This document shows positions 35,928 to 45,787 of a DNA stretch of 64,000 bases, one piece after another. Below the pieces are notes generated by a model. It searched no databases, had not been told where the DNA came from, and saw nothing but the letters and a program-made list of their open reading frames with translations. The stretch is taken from the NCBI RefSeq assembly GCF_019977735.1, contig NZ_AP025018.1, positions 1,984,001 through 2,048,000 of the forward strand, written 5' to 3'. Origin of the DNA: Calothrix sp. PCC 7716 (lineage in GTDB: Bacteria; Cyanobacteriota; Cyanobacteriia; Cyanobacteriales; Nostocaceae). The translations under genes and the position numbers were made by a program. The stretch's first letter is position 1. Each line of letters begins with the position of its first letter.

Positions 35928-36230
35928 TTGGATATTCAATTTGTTAATCCAAATATACTTATATCAAGACAGACACCAAGTGAAATCTCTAACAGCAAAG
36001 TTAAAAGACTAAGAAAAAAGATACGAGAACAAGGATTTGATGAATCAAAGCCAATTGAAGTTGCTAATATAGATGGGAGACTTATTATTTTAGACGGTCA
36101 TCATCGAGTTATTGCTGCAAGACAACAACGTTTGTTATCTATACCAATCAAGGTAAATCAAGTTTCAGCAGAAGAAGAGTTACAATTATTACTAGAAGCG
36201 TCAGAAGCTGCATTATACAACCAATACTAG
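35928..36230 (+). CDS. ParB-like nuclease domain protein
   Basis: I chose a TTG at 35928, seven bases after AAAGGA; longer frames upstream run into repeat DNA. The roughly 100-residue product has the ParB/sulfiredoxin-like core: PSEISNSKVKRLRKKIREQG, KPIEVANIDGRLIILDGHHR and VIAARQQRL, ending with a helical segment. The DGHHR motif is the nucleotide-binding centre of this fold. No ParA partner is near, so it is probably a stand-alone regulator or nuclease. The next gene starts 18 bases later. Confidence 0.75.
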   Translation: MDIQFVNPNILISRQTPSEISNSKVKRLRKKIREQGFDESKPIEVANIDGRLIILDGHHRVIAARQQRLLSIPIKVNQVSAEEELQLLLEASEAALYNQY

Positions 36231-36248
36231 TTATTTGGAGCAAAATTA

Positions 36249-36695
36249 ATGAAATCTGTAGTAGAAATCAAAGAAGTACTTCCTGCAATTGTAGATTTTG
36301 TTGAAACTCAAAAGCAATTAGTATCAGCTTTTATACAAGAGTATATACAAAATAATCAATCTGATTACTTAATAAATTGTCCTAAAAGTGGTTATTTAAA
36401 CGTGTTGAACTATAAATGGTATTTTCAGCGACATGGAAATGGTGTTTGTTTTACAGAACACGAATCTGGTCAAGTTGTTGATGTACATGTAAAAATGCTA
36501 GAATATCCAGATGCATTTGATGCTTGGCGCCTGAGTCAATATTTTGAATCAGTTGAAATTGAGCAGCTAACTTATAAAATGGATATTCTTGAAGAAGTTA
36601 ATGAAGAAAACGTTATAGAAAATTTATTAAAGCGTCTGTTAAAAGATAAAGTAATTCAATTGCTTCCGTTTCATAATTTATATAAACTATTGTAA
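36249..36695 (+). CDS. Unknown protein (DUF6896-like pattern)
   Basis: A 148-residue protein with a Trp/His-rich centre (YKWYFQRHGNGVCF, GQVVDVHVKM, DAFDAWRLSQYF) that I associate, with limited confidence, with DUF6896. Such small proteins often sit next to toxins as immunity candidates. It follows the ParB-like gene by 18 bases and probably shares its transcript. ATG follows TTATTTGGAGC, a good ribosome binding site. Confidence 0.55.
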   Translation: MKSVVEIKEVLPAIVDFVETQKQLVSAFIQEYIQNNQSDYLINCPKSGYLNVLNYKWYFQRHGNGVCFTEHESGQVVDVHVKMLEYPDAFDAWRLSQYFESVEIEQLTYKMDILEEVNEENVIENLLKRLLKDKVIQLLPFHNLYKLL

Positions 36696-36723
36696 TTTTT
36701 TGTAAATTTATGTAAGTTTAATT

Positions 36724-36786
36724 ATGTCTAAACTTGTTGACCTTGATAAAATTTTTAATCTTGCACCTCTACGTATTAATTCTTAA
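36724..36786 (+). pseudogene. Remnant of a sixth small paralog
   Basis: ATGTCTAAACTTGTTGACCT starts a copy of the array protein (MSKLVDLDKIFNLA) that breaks off after 14 residues and ends at TAA 36784-36786. The rest of the gene is absent. It lies 1.07 kb after copy 5 and just left of the IS element, marking the right edge of an older, larger array. Confidence 0.75.
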
Positions 36787-36860
36787 TTTTAATTCAGCAT
36801 GTTTTTAATATTACTTAAAAAACTCAGTCATTTTAATTGAATGAGTGCTACTCGCACCTA

Positions 36861-38186
36861 GTACACAACGGCGGAAATAAATTGACCACTGTTATGGTAA
36901 ATTAAGCAATAAGCTTTTTTAAGCTGTTTTAGTAAACATAGTAGGAGTCAGGGTGTGACAGGATTAGCTCCAAAACCATTAAATTTAAACGATTTTGAAC
37001 GTTTGGAACTCCAACAGTTGGTAAATCGTCATAGCACGCCGCAGCAACTAGCAATGCGAGCAAGAATCATTTTATTGGCATCAGAAGGTAAAAATCATCG
37101 GGAAATCGGTCGAATCTTGGATATTAGTCGGCATACAGCTTGTTTATGGCGAGAGCGATGGTTTTTAACATCTGGAAGTGACTTAACAATAACTCAACGA
37201 TTACAAGACTCTGAGCGTGTAGGTGCCCCAGCTAAATTTAGTATGGAACAAGTTTTAGGATTATTTACGCTTGCATGTTCACCCCCTGAAGACTATGGAC
37301 GACCGATAAGTCATTGGACAGCGCGAGAACTAGCAGACGAAATTATGAAACAAGGAATTATTGAAAGCATATCTGTTCGACATGTAGGAAGATTATTAGA
37401 AGAAGCAGAACTTAAGCCCCACCAGAGTCGCTACTGGTTAACCCCCCCCTCTGGACGAAGAATTTGATGAAAAACTTGAAGATATTACTGGCTTATATAT
37501 CAGTGCAATCGAACGTCACGAAAACGGTGAGCGCACAGTATCGATAGATGAAATGACTGGTATTCAAGCAACTGAGCGTATAGAAAAAGACTTAGCGATA
37601 CGACCGGGTAAAGTTGAAAGAAGAGAGTTTGAGTACGTTCGTCATGGTACACAAAGTTTAATAGCTAGTTTTGATATTGCCACTGGTCAAATTATTGAAC
37701 CAAGCTGTGGAGATACCAGAACAGAAGAGGATTTTGCTGAACATATTCGTAAAGTTATTGAAAGCGACCCCAATGCTCCTAAATGGCACTTAATTATGGA
37801 TTGTCTTAACACTCATCAGTCTGAATCACTCGTTCGTTTAATTGCAGAAAAAGAGGGTTTAAATCTCGACTTAGGTATTAAAGGAGAAAGCGGTGTACTC
37901 AAATCTATGAAATCTCGTGCGGAATTTTTAAAAAATCCCGACCATCGAATTGTCTTCCATTATACACCAAAGCATTCTTCTTGGCTCAATCAAATTGAAA
38001 TTTGGTTCAGTATTTTAGTTCGTAAATTACTCAAGCGTGCTAGCTTCAAAAGCAAAGCTGACCTCAAAACCCGAATTCTTGAATTTATTGATTACTTTAA
38101 TAAAACAATGGCTAAACCTTTTAAGTGGACATATAAGGGTAAAGCATTAGCTATTTAATGGTTGTTTTATTTCCGCCGTTATGTAC
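36861..38186 (+). mobile_element. IS630-family insertion sequence
   Basis: The left end GTACACAACGGCGGAAATAAA and the right end, which reads inward as GTACATAACGGCGGAAATAAA, are near-perfect terminal inverted repeats. Both ends abut TA (36859-36860 and 38187-38188), the target duplicated by IS630/Tc1-mariner elements. The element is 1326 bases long, has one transposase gene, and contains no GGCGCC site. Confidence 0.9.
36955..38158 (+). pseudogene. IS630-family transposase, interrupted by a frameshift
   Basis: The GTG at 36955 opens a frame with an N-terminal helix-turn-helix (NHREIGRILDISRHTACLW). It shifts at an eight-C tract (37442-37449): frame 1 ends soon at TGA, while skipping one base gives LTPPLDEEFDEKLEDITGL and then the catalytic half to TAA 38156-38158. 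The DDE residues are in SIDEMTG, IMDCLNTH and LNQIEIWFS. If the ribosome does not shift on the C run, the transposase is inactive. Confidence 0.85.
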
Positions 38187-38188
38187 TA

Positions 38189-38356
38189 GCTTTCTATGGT
38201 GATGGTTCTGATGCCAATGGTCAAAAGATCTATGAAGCAAACAAAGCGGTAATTGGAGGTGATAAGAATTTTCTGCGTCCTGGACAAGTTTGCCGTTATA
38301 CTATCCTACTGGTTCCACGGGATAGTAATTCTTGGTACTTTGCGAAAAAGTGCTAG
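38189..38356 (+). pseudogene. 3' fragment of a LysM-like gene cut by the IS element
   Basis: Downstream of the right TA the frame reads AFYGDGSDANGQKIYEANKA and VIGGDKNFLRPGQVCRYTI to a TAG at 38354-38356. YGDGS..IYEAN..VIG...L.PGQ is the pattern of a LysM domain as in phage-tail or cell-wall proteins. On the left of the element (36834-36860) an in-phase ECYSHL can be read, which fits the missing LSxLA part, so the IS disrupted this gene. The start of the gene is lost. Confidence 0.65.
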
Positions 38357-38380
38357 TTAATATATTTGAGGATAAAATTA

Positions 38381-39343
38381 ATGAATTCTTATAAGCCTAT
38401 AATCTATATAGCAACAGATGATCATCCCGGTTTTTTTGAAAAACTTTCTTCAACCATCGAAGAAATTGATAACTTAAAACTAGGGGAGCATTGGCAGAAA
38501 ATGATTCCTGGGTTTGCAACAATGGTTGACGGTACTGGAATACTCGCTCAAATTGCTTCCACAATCGGCATTATTACATGGAAACAAAGTCAGTTGTCTA
38601 AGTCCGAGTCGCTAACTACTAAAGATGAGGTTCAAATTGAGGTTCAATCTGTAGATAAAGCTGTTAAAAATCTTAAACAATTAAATCTTGAAAAATGGAA
38701 ATCTCTTGTGGAATCGATTTCTTTATCATCTATTCCTAATGACCTTAAATTTCCACCAGGGCATCCCATCCCAGAACATCTTTATCGAGTACATCCTTTG
38801 AAGCAAAAGATGAACAAATATATTCCTATAGAAACATTTGACACTATGCTTTATGATGAACGAGAAGCAGAATTGATTTATCTCTTAACAGACTTAGGTG
38901 CTACAAAAATAACTTTTCAAGACATAACTAATCGGAGTAATGAATACGGTGCAAATGCCGAAGTTAAGGTAATTGGAGCAGGCGGTGTAGGAGGAAAAGG
39001 TGAACATAAAGGAAATCAATCAGAAGATAGTTCAGAGGTTATTAAGCTTCGTGGAAAGCCTTGGACTCCAAACATGACTATTGATAGAGAAAAATATAGC
39101 TGGCTTTCCTATGAACCTAGTTGGGAGAGTTTAGTTCATACAAGGCTGGTTGGTGGTGCTTCATTCACAAAGATTATATTGACGACAAACGATTCTTACT
39201 CAATCTCAGGTCAATTTAAACTAGCAGAAGGTTTACTACAAAAGATTGGAGCGTTAGGATTAGGAGCAACAATTACCAAATCCTTCAACAAAACGAAGGT
39301 ATTTGAAGTTGAATTTGCTGATTCAATAGAAAATCTAAAGTAG
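38381..39343 (+). CDS. Unknown protein
   Basis: A protein of 320 residues. I chose the ATG at 38381 with TTTGAGG upstream. It has a hydrophobic segment (GTGILAQIASTIGIITW, about residues 52-68), a glycine-rich stretch (VIGAGGVGGKGEHKGN) and a C-terminal part with many beta-like segments. I do not recognise the family. It begins 25 bases after the LysM remnant and precedes the AGE-family gene by 115 bases. Confidence 0.6.
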   Translation: MNSYKPIIYIATDDHPGFFEKLSSTIEEIDNLKLGEHWQKMIPGFATMVDGTGILAQIASTIGIITWKQSQLSKSESLTTKDEVQIEVQSVDKAVKNLKQLNLEKWKSLVESISLSSIPNDLKFPPGHPIPEHLYRVHPLKQKMNKYIPIETFDTMLYDEREAELIYLLTDLGATKITFQDITNRSNEYGANAEVKVIGAGGVGGKGEHKGNQSEDSSEVIKLRGKPWTPNMTIDREKYSWLSYEPSWESLVHTRLVGGASFTKIILTTNDSYSISGQFKLAEGLLQKIGALGLGATITKSFNKTKVFEVEFADSIENLK

Positions 39344-39458
39344 TTCACAAACTCTACAGAAAAATTACATTCTTCACGAAAAAATTTGTGGCGCCACGAC
39401 GCACCAGCCCTCTCAGTGCTAATTCGATAGATTTACATCCACTAAAAAGGTTAAAAGC

Positions 39459-41375
39459 ATGAAAACAAGATTTTCTGCCAGTGTTACATTAATGGGAACT
39501 ATTACCGCGATTCAAGCGGAAAAAGGTACGTTTGATATTAAATGTCGTAGCGGTGACGAATTTACTGTTTCGATAGGTACAGAAACAAATTTTAGAGTCT
39601 TAAAGAACTTAGATCAACTGGATCGAAACCGCATTCCAACTCCTTCGGGTTTTAATGACAAAGACCCAGCACAGACGGTGAGAAAGTATATTCGTCTTGG
39701 TCGCTTGGTAGTATTGTATGGTGTTTACCTTGAAGACAAAGAAAAAGAAAAAGCTCAATTTGATGCACGTATTGTCCATATCCTCAACTCTCTTGATGGT
39801 GAGTATTTATTTGAAGAAACGCATTGGTGGTTAAACCAAATTAGTCGTTTAGCTGATACTTGGTTGCAAGATATGTTTGGTGATAAGCCAAATTATCAAC
39901 TTAATATTAATGACTATACTCTTTATCGAACTAACTTAGGTATTGCTGGTGAACCAACAGACAACACTATCCAGGAGTGCGCTACCCTTTCAAGATTAAC
40001 TTACGGGTTTTCTTCAGCATATTTACTTACAGGATGTGAAAGATATTTACATGCCGCACGTGCTGGTGTTGAGTATCAAAGAGAGACATTCCGCAGTTTG
40101 AGCCATGATGGCAAGTACTGTTTTTGGGCACATGGCAAACGCGGTTCTGATTTGATTGTTCCTTCTACAAACGAGGAAGACAAGAACACAATTCCGCTTT
40201 ACGAGCAAATTTATGCTTTAGCAGGATTGGCTCAATACTATCGTATTACCCAGGAATGGGAAGTACTTGAAGATATCAAGCGTACAGTTCACACCTTTAA
40301 CAAATACTATATTGATACATCTGAATATGGTGGTTACTTTTCGCACCTAGATTACGCAACTCTCACTACCGATAGCGAGGCTCTCGGTGACAATAAATCT
40401 AAAAAGAATTGGAATTCCGTTGGCGACCATATGCCAGCTTATCTAATTAACTTGATTTTGGCTTTAGACCCAATTCCCAAATCACCAGATACGCAATTTT
40501 TGATTGAATTCGTTGATATCTGTAAAAAAATGCTCGACGAGCAGACGAAACTCATAGTTGAAAAGTTTCCTGATGCTAATCCCGAAATTCCCTATATCAA
40601 TGAAAGATTCCATCAAGATTGGACGCCAGACCAGACTTGGAAATGGCAGCAAAACCGTGCAATCATTGGACACAACCATAAAATTGCTTGGAACTTAACG
40701 CGCGTTGCTAATGCAACCGAGAATGTGAAACAAGCAGAAAAAATCATGAAGTTTGCAGAAAAGTTAGGACGCGACATGGCTATTTATGGAGTAGACCAGT
40801 TCCGAGGTGGTATTTTTGATTGTGTAGAACGACAACCTAAAAACGGAATGCCAGTTGATTTCGTTTGGGGCAACACTAAAGATTTTTGGCAACAAGAACA
40901 AGCTCTTTTGGCTTACCTAATTCTTTACGGTTACACCAACAACGAAGAATATCTCAGTCTAGCAAGAGAGATGATGGCATTTTGGAATTTATTTTTCCTC
41001 AACCACGACTATGGTGGTATTTACTTCCGCGTTACTGATGATGGTTTGCCGTATGTATTGGACAATTATGGTAATAAAGGAAGTCATGCAATCTCTGGGT
41101 ATCACGCTTTTGAACTTAACTTCTTAGCTCACATCTACATTCGCGCTTATGTGAGAAAAGAGTCTTTTTGCCTTTACTTCAAACCCGATGCTAAATCTCG
41201 CAGACTTTCAATAAACGTGTTACCTGATTTCTTTAAACCGGGAACTCTTGAAATTAAGAGAATCACAATAGATGGAATTGAGCGTGCGAGCATCGACCCC
41301 GACAACTTCCAAATCGAGCTTAGTAAAGAAGAAATCGGTGCAGAAATTGTAGTTGAATTTGCCCCTCGAACATAA
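39459..41375 (+). CDS. AGE-family sugar epimerase-like protein with N-terminal extension
   Basis: A 638-residue protein. After an N-terminal domain of about 110 residues (ASVTLMGTITAIQAEKGTF, small and beta-like), residues 125-590 resemble the N-acylglucosamine 2-epimerase/cellobiose 2-epimerase (alpha/alpha)6 barrel, with GGYFSHLD, HNHKIAW, DFVWGNTKDFWQQEQAL and GYHAFELN, including His residues used in this family. A small C-terminal beta domain follows. It probably isomerises or hydrolyses a sugar. It lies 30 bases before the DJ-1/ankyrin gene, in one operon. Confidence 0.75.
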   Translation: MKTRFSASVTLMGTITAIQAEKGTFDIKCRSGDEFTVSIGTETNFRVLKNLDQLDRNRIPTPSGFNDKDPAQTVRKYIRLGRLVVLYGVYLEDKEKEKAQFDARIVHILNSLDGEYLFEETHWWLNQISRLADTWLQDMFGDKPNYQLNINDYTLYRTNLGIAGEPTDNTIQECATLSRLTYGFSSAYLLTGCERYLHAARAGVEYQRETFRSLSHDGKYCFWAHGKRGSDLIVPSTNEEDKNTIPLYEQIYALAGLAQYYRITQEWEVLEDIKRTVHTFNKYYIDTSEYGGYFSHLDYATLTTDSEALGDNKSKKNWNSVGDHMPAYLINLILALDPIPKSPDTQFLIEFVDICKKMLDEQTKLIVEKFPDANPEIPYINERFHQDWTPDQTWKWQQNRAIIGHNHKIAWNLTRVANATENVKQAEKIMKFAEKLGRDMAIYGVDQFRGGIFDCVERQPKNGMPVDFVWGNTKDFWQQEQALLAYLILYGYTNNEEYLSLAREMMAFWNLFFLNHDYGGIYFRVTDDGLPYVLDNYGNKGSHAISGYHAFELNFLAHIYIRAYVRKESFCLYFKPDAKSRRLSINVLPDFFKPGTLEIKRITIDGIERASIDPDNFQIELSKEEIGAEIVVEFAPRT

Positions 41376-41405
41376 CTTAATTTAGGAGAAATAGGAGAAA
41401 CAATC

Positions 41406-43127
41406 ATGGGAGACATGCCTCTCAAAGGTAAAAAGATTGGTGTTTTGGTAGAAAACGAGTTTATTCCCGAAGAAATCCAACATTATCAACAGCGATTTAC
41501 AGAACTCGGCGCCACCGTACATCTAATGTCCCGACTATGGGGAAACAAAACTTTACAATTCTTTAGCGATATAGAAATACGAAAACCTATCCATCACTTA
41601 GATGTAAGTATTGACTTTCAAGACGTTAATCTTAAAGATTATGCAGCCGTGATTATGGCAGCAAATTATACAAGCGTCCGCTTACGGCATTTCGATCCAC
41701 CCGAAGGAAAACTTATCACCCCCGAACAAGCACGTTATGCACCAGCAGTTGAGTTTTTTGCAAAAGCAATGGCAGACCCCAGTATCATCAAAGGGGCACT
41801 TTGTCATGGATTGTGGATATTAACCCCCCGACCAGAGACGCTACTCGGACGCAAAGTTATATGTCATGAAGTAGTACTTGCAGATATAGCAAACGCTGGC
41901 GCCATTTACACACCTTCCAAAGTAGGTGTAGTTACCGATAACGATTTAGTTACAGGTCGTTCTAAAGAAGATGTAGCGCTGTTTGTAGATACTATTACCC
42001 AACAAATTTTAGAAACACCAAAAAGAAAAACCCAGGCGCCTGTAAAGCGAACGAAGGAACTCACAATGACGGAAGGATGCAAGCAACCAGAACTAGCTTT
42101 ACTAGCAGCAGTAGAAGCAAATGACCTGTTAACAGTCACTGATTTAATTAAATCTGGTATAAATGTTAACAAGCGAGGTCACCAACATCTAACACCATTA
42201 ATGATTGCAGCAGGATACGGTTATGTACAAATGACTGAAAAACTGCTTCTAGCAGGTGCCGATGTAAATTTAATTGATAGCAGTTTAGGAGCATCAGCGT
42301 TACATAAAGCGGCTCAAGGTGGAGTCGTCGATGTCGCACGCTTGCTGTTACAATACGGTGCTTTTATTAACCTCCAATCTGCGGTAATTGGTAACACCCC
42401 CTTAATTGATGCAGTGTGGTCAAAAAGACCAGCAATGGTTAAATTTTTACTCGACCAAGGCGCCATAATTAATATCAAAAACCATATTGGAGTCACAGTT
42501 TTGGATTTTATTGGCGACAAACCAAACTGGACAGCGGGTGGAACAATACCAGAAAATGAAAATTGGGGTAAGTTAATTCGCACCTATTTAGAAGAACGTC
42601 AAAAGCAGAACGACGCAGTAATTAAAGAACAACGACTGATGCAAGCAGTACAAAATAACGACTTAGCAGCGGTAAAAACCTTAATTGCTAAAGGAGCAGA
42701 TGTTAACGAGCAATCACCAATAGTAGGTTCCGGAAACGACGGTCAAACACCTTTACTTGTTGCTAGCTTCAACGGTTACACAGAAATTGTGCGCGAACTT
42801 TTAAATGCTGGAGCAAACCCGCTTATCGTTGACTACATCATGAAAGCAACTCCCGCTCATAAAGCTGCTTTTTCCAGACATGCAGAAGTTGTGAAATTAT
42901 TAATTGAACAAGACCATTTTCAGATTGATAGTCAAGGACCATATAACGGTTATACAGAGCTTCATGATGCCGTTTGGCACGGTAGTATAGAAACAGTTAA
43001 AGTATTATTAGATGCAAACGCCTCCTTAGATTTACGAGGACACGATGGCAAAACACCACTAGAAATTGCTATTACCCACGGACGTAGCGAAATTGCCGAA
43101 CTAATTCGGGAAAAAATGAGCCATTAG
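41406..43127 (+). CDS. DJ-1/PfpI domain fused to ankyrin repeats
   Basis: A 573-residue fusion. Residues 1-200 are a DJ-1/PfpI-type domain: GVLVENEFIPEE with a Glu in the first loop and GALCHGLWIL with the nucleophilic Cys (about 137), the pattern of glyoxalase III, chaperones and PfpI proteases. From about 230 there are ankyrin repeats in two blocks (LTPLMIAAGYGYVQMTEKLL, GQTPLLVASFNGYTEIVREL, GYTELHDAVWHGSIETVKVL). The ankyrin part should hold a partner. The ATG follows AGGAGAAATAGGAGAAACAATC. Confidence 0.85.
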   Translation: MGDMPLKGKKIGVLVENEFIPEEIQHYQQRFTELGATVHLMSRLWGNKTLQFFSDIEIRKPIHHLDVSIDFQDVNLKDYAAVIMAANYTSVRLRHFDPPEGKLITPEQARYAPAVEFFAKAMADPSIIKGALCHGLWILTPRPETLLGRKVICHEVVLADIANAGAIYTPSKVGVVTDNDLVTGRSKEDVALFVDTITQQILETPKRKTQAPVKRTKELTMTEGCKQPELALLAAVEANDLLTVTDLIKSGINVNKRGHQHLTPLMIAAGYGYVQMTEKLLLAGADVNLIDSSLGASALHKAAQGGVVDVARLLLQYGAFINLQSAVIGNTPLIDAVWSKRPAMVKFLLDQGAIINIKNHIGVTVLDFIGDKPNWTAGGTIPENENWGKLIRTYLEERQKQNDAVIKEQRLMQAVQNNDLAAVKTLIAKGADVNEQSPIVGSGNDGQTPLLVASFNGYTEIVRELLNAGANPLIVDYIMKATPAHKAAFSRHAEVVKLLIEQDHFQIDSQGPYNGYTELHDAVWHGSIETVKVLLDANASLDLRGHDGKTPLEIAITHGRSEIAELIREKMSH

Positions 43128-43286
43128 TACAAGTAATCTTCTCTAAACTCTTACCTTTGCGTACTTTGTTTCCTTTGTGGTCAAGCAATCATTTGACCAC
43201 AGAAACCACGAGAGTTCACAGAGAAATACCAATTAAAAATCCATTCATGTCCGCAGGAAAATCTAAAATCCAAAATCCATATAGTT

Positions 43287-45734
43287 ATGTCAAAAATTTT
43301 AGTTAATTTTACTTACTTTACTGGTATTAAAAGAGAAGTCTTTACCAACGTTCGTCTTACAGGTAGTTGGGATGAAAGTGGTCAATACTCTGACCAATGG
43401 ACGTTCATACCAATGCAAGCAGAAATAGGTTCAGATGGTTGTCCCTGTTACACCGCAACAGTAGAATTAGATGAAAATCAAATTGGCTGGCAATTTCATT
43501 GGGGTGTGAAATTAGATAGTTCCAAAGGTCAAGATATTTGGGGTATCCCTACCGAAGTTAATGATATACACACGCAAGAGTGTCATCGTTCGTTTAACTT
43601 ACAACCAAAAAGCACCCAACCCCAACAAGAAGAATATTACCTTACTCATTGTCGCCGCCTGGGAGCGCAAAAATATTATCTTCAAGGTATAGCTGAACCC
43701 GGTATTCAATTTGCAGTTTGGGCGCCTAATGCTAAAAGAGTTGAAGTTGTATTTGGAACACGCACTACTGGTTATATTGCGGATGATGGTTCAGGAATTG
43801 ATACAACGCAGGCGCCTATCCGGTTGTGTTGTCAAGAAAATGGTGTTTGGAAGACAGATATAAATAGATCTCCCCAACTTGCAGATTTTTCTAAATTTGA
43901 CCAAAAACCATACATGTTTAGAATTTTTAAGCAAGATGAAAAAGTTGCCTACTACCGTACAGATTTATACTCTCGCTGTCAGATAGGTAAAGGTAGTATA
44001 GACCCCAAGGAAACTGGAAAAATACCCAGCAGTTACCTTGATGTAGATGGAGCTAAAAGCTGTTCTGTAGTTATTGACCCAGAAAAAATAGCTAAAAACT
44101 TTCAAAAACAAGTATTTCCAGAAATTGAATTTTTACCCCAACAAGAGTTTTGGCAAGATGAATTTCGAGATGATAAACCTGTCCCACGTCGAATCGAAGA
44201 TTTGATTATCTATGAACTTCATGTTGGTGCGCTTGGGTTTGGGAAAAATAGACCGGGTAATTTTGAAGATGCGATGAATCTGCTTGACTATCTAGTTGAT
44301 TTAGGAGTCAATGCAATTGAATTATTACCAATGTCAGAATTTGACAATGCTAAAAATTGGGGTTACGAAACATCTCATTATTTTGCATTAGAGTCTAGTG
44401 CAGGAGGTCGCGACCAATTTAAGCACTTCGTTAGAGAATGTCACCGTCGCGGTATAGCCGTGATTTTAGATGTTGTTTATAACCATTATACCCCTGATGC
44501 CGAACGCGCGCAGTGGTTTTATGATGCTAATAGTCACGAAGATAATATTTATTATTGGTACGAGGGTAAAGCATCCGACTATGCTTATTACCCTCGTGGA
44601 GGTTATGTTGACAACGAGTCTACAGGTTTTGCACCACGTTTCCATGAAGAAATGGTACGAAAATTGTTCATTAGCAGTGCTGCTGCGCTTGTAGAGGAGT
44701 TTCATGTTGATGGGTTTCGAGTAGACCAAACAACCTCAATGCATCAATATAATAAACTTCACGCTAATGGTAAGCAGGTAGCTAACGCGAATATTTTTGG
44801 CGCCAAGTTTTTAAGAGAACTAACTAAAACTCTTAAACTTATCAACAGTAATGTTATTCTCATGGCCGAAGACCATTCTAACTGGAACAAAGTCACTCAA
44901 TCGGCGGAGCAAGGAGGATTAGGATTTGATGCAACTTGGTATGCAGATTTCTACCACCATTTAATAGGGGACGCGCAAAAAGGGATAAACTACGCTAAAT
45001 TAATTTTAACTGCTGGCATTAGTACTGATATACCTTTAGCAATGGATTATCTTGCAGGAGTACTATCAGCTTCTGCTGATCAAAAAGTGGTATATCACGA
45101 ATCCCACGACGAAGCAGGAAATTCTGCTGATAAAACATCTAAACGAACTATCGTTGCAGCAGTTAATTCAGCACCGCTAATTGGAGAAACTCGACGTTAT
45201 GCCGAAGCGCGCGCTCGTTTTGCTTGCGGTATGGCAATGTTGAGTGCTGGTACACCTATGTTTTTTATGGGTGAAGAAGTTGGCGCCCAAAAGCCTTATA
45301 GATACGAAGATTTTTTCTATAACAGAGAAGATTTACTGAGTGAGCGTCAAAATACAGGTCAGTATTTATTCAAGTTTTACCAAGACATTATTCGTTTACG
45401 ATTAGCGAATCTTGCGCTCAAATCTCATAACATAGACATCATCCATATCCACAATGCTAACCGAGTAATTGCCTTTCAACGTTGGGACGATCAGGAGAAA
45501 TTGCTAGTTATAGCAAGTCTAAATAACCATCCTTTTGCGTTTGGGTACGAAATAGAGAACTCCAAATTAAACGGAGGATTTTGGCAAGAAATATTTAACA
45601 GTGATGATACGAGTTATGGTGGCAATAATGTCAGTAACTTAGAAACAGCCATTCCTGTTATTAACAATATTATCCGTGTTGTAATTCCTGCCAATGGGTT
45701 TATAGTCTTGCAAAAAAAACTTAGTTCTAGCTAG
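43287..45734 (+). CDS. GH13 alpha-amylase-family enzyme (branching enzyme/trehalohydrolase-like)
   Basis: An 815-residue glycoside hydrolase/transferase. An N-terminal beta domain (residues 1-130) is followed by a CBM48-like segment (GIQFAVWAPNAKRVEVVF), then the GH13 barrel with VYNHYTPDA, DGFRVDQTTS (nucleophile Asp), ILMAEDHSNW (general acid Glu) and YHESHDEAGN (transition-state Asp), and a C-terminal beta domain. The layout resembles glycogen branching enzyme and maltooligosyltrehalose trehalohydrolase. It follows the DJ-1/ankyrin gene after 159 bases that include a CCACAGAAACC repeat. Confidence 0.85.
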   Translation: MSKILVNFTYFTGIKREVFTNVRLTGSWDESGQYSDQWTFIPMQAEIGSDGCPCYTATVELDENQIGWQFHWGVKLDSSKGQDIWGIPTEVNDIHTQECHRSFNLQPKSTQPQQEEYYLTHCRRLGAQKYYLQGIAEPGIQFAVWAPNAKRVEVVFGTRTTGYIADDGSGIDTTQAPIRLCCQENGVWKTDINRSPQLADFSKFDQKPYMFRIFKQDEKVAYYRTDLYSRCQIGKGSIDPKETGKIPSSYLDVDGAKSCSVVIDPEKIAKNFQKQVFPEIEFLPQQEFWQDEFRDDKPVPRRIEDLIIYELHVGALGFGKNRPGNFEDAMNLLDYLVDLGVNAIELLPMSEFDNAKNWGYETSHYFALESSAGGRDQFKHFVRECHRRGIAVILDVVYNHYTPDAERAQWFYDANSHEDNIYYWYEGKASDYAYYPRGGYVDNESTGFAPRFHEEMVRKLFISSAAALVEEFHVDGFRVDQTTSMHQYNKLHANGKQVANANIFGAKFLRELTKTLKLINSNVILMAEDHSNWNKVTQSAEQGGLGFDATWYADFYHHLIGDAQKGINYAKLILTAGISTDIPLAMDYLAGVLSASADQKVVYHESHDEAGNSADKTSKRTIVAAVNSAPLIGETRRYAEARARFACGMAMLSAGTPMFFMGEEVGAQKPYRYEDFFYNREDLLSERQNTGQYLFKFYQDIIRLRLANLALKSHNIDIIHIHNANRVIAFQRWDDQEKLLVIASLNNHPFAFGYEIENSKLNGGFWQEIFNSDDTSYGGNNVSNLETAIPVINNIIRVVIPANGFIVLQKKLSSS

Positions 45735-45787
45735 GCGTATCAATCGCTTCGCTCAAAGAAAACTACGCACATAAACATTTATTGTCG

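Noticed and set aside
35701-36012. Plus-strand frame of about 100 codons
   Set aside because: It crosses a degenerate intergenic repeat and the start of the ParB-like gene in another frame.
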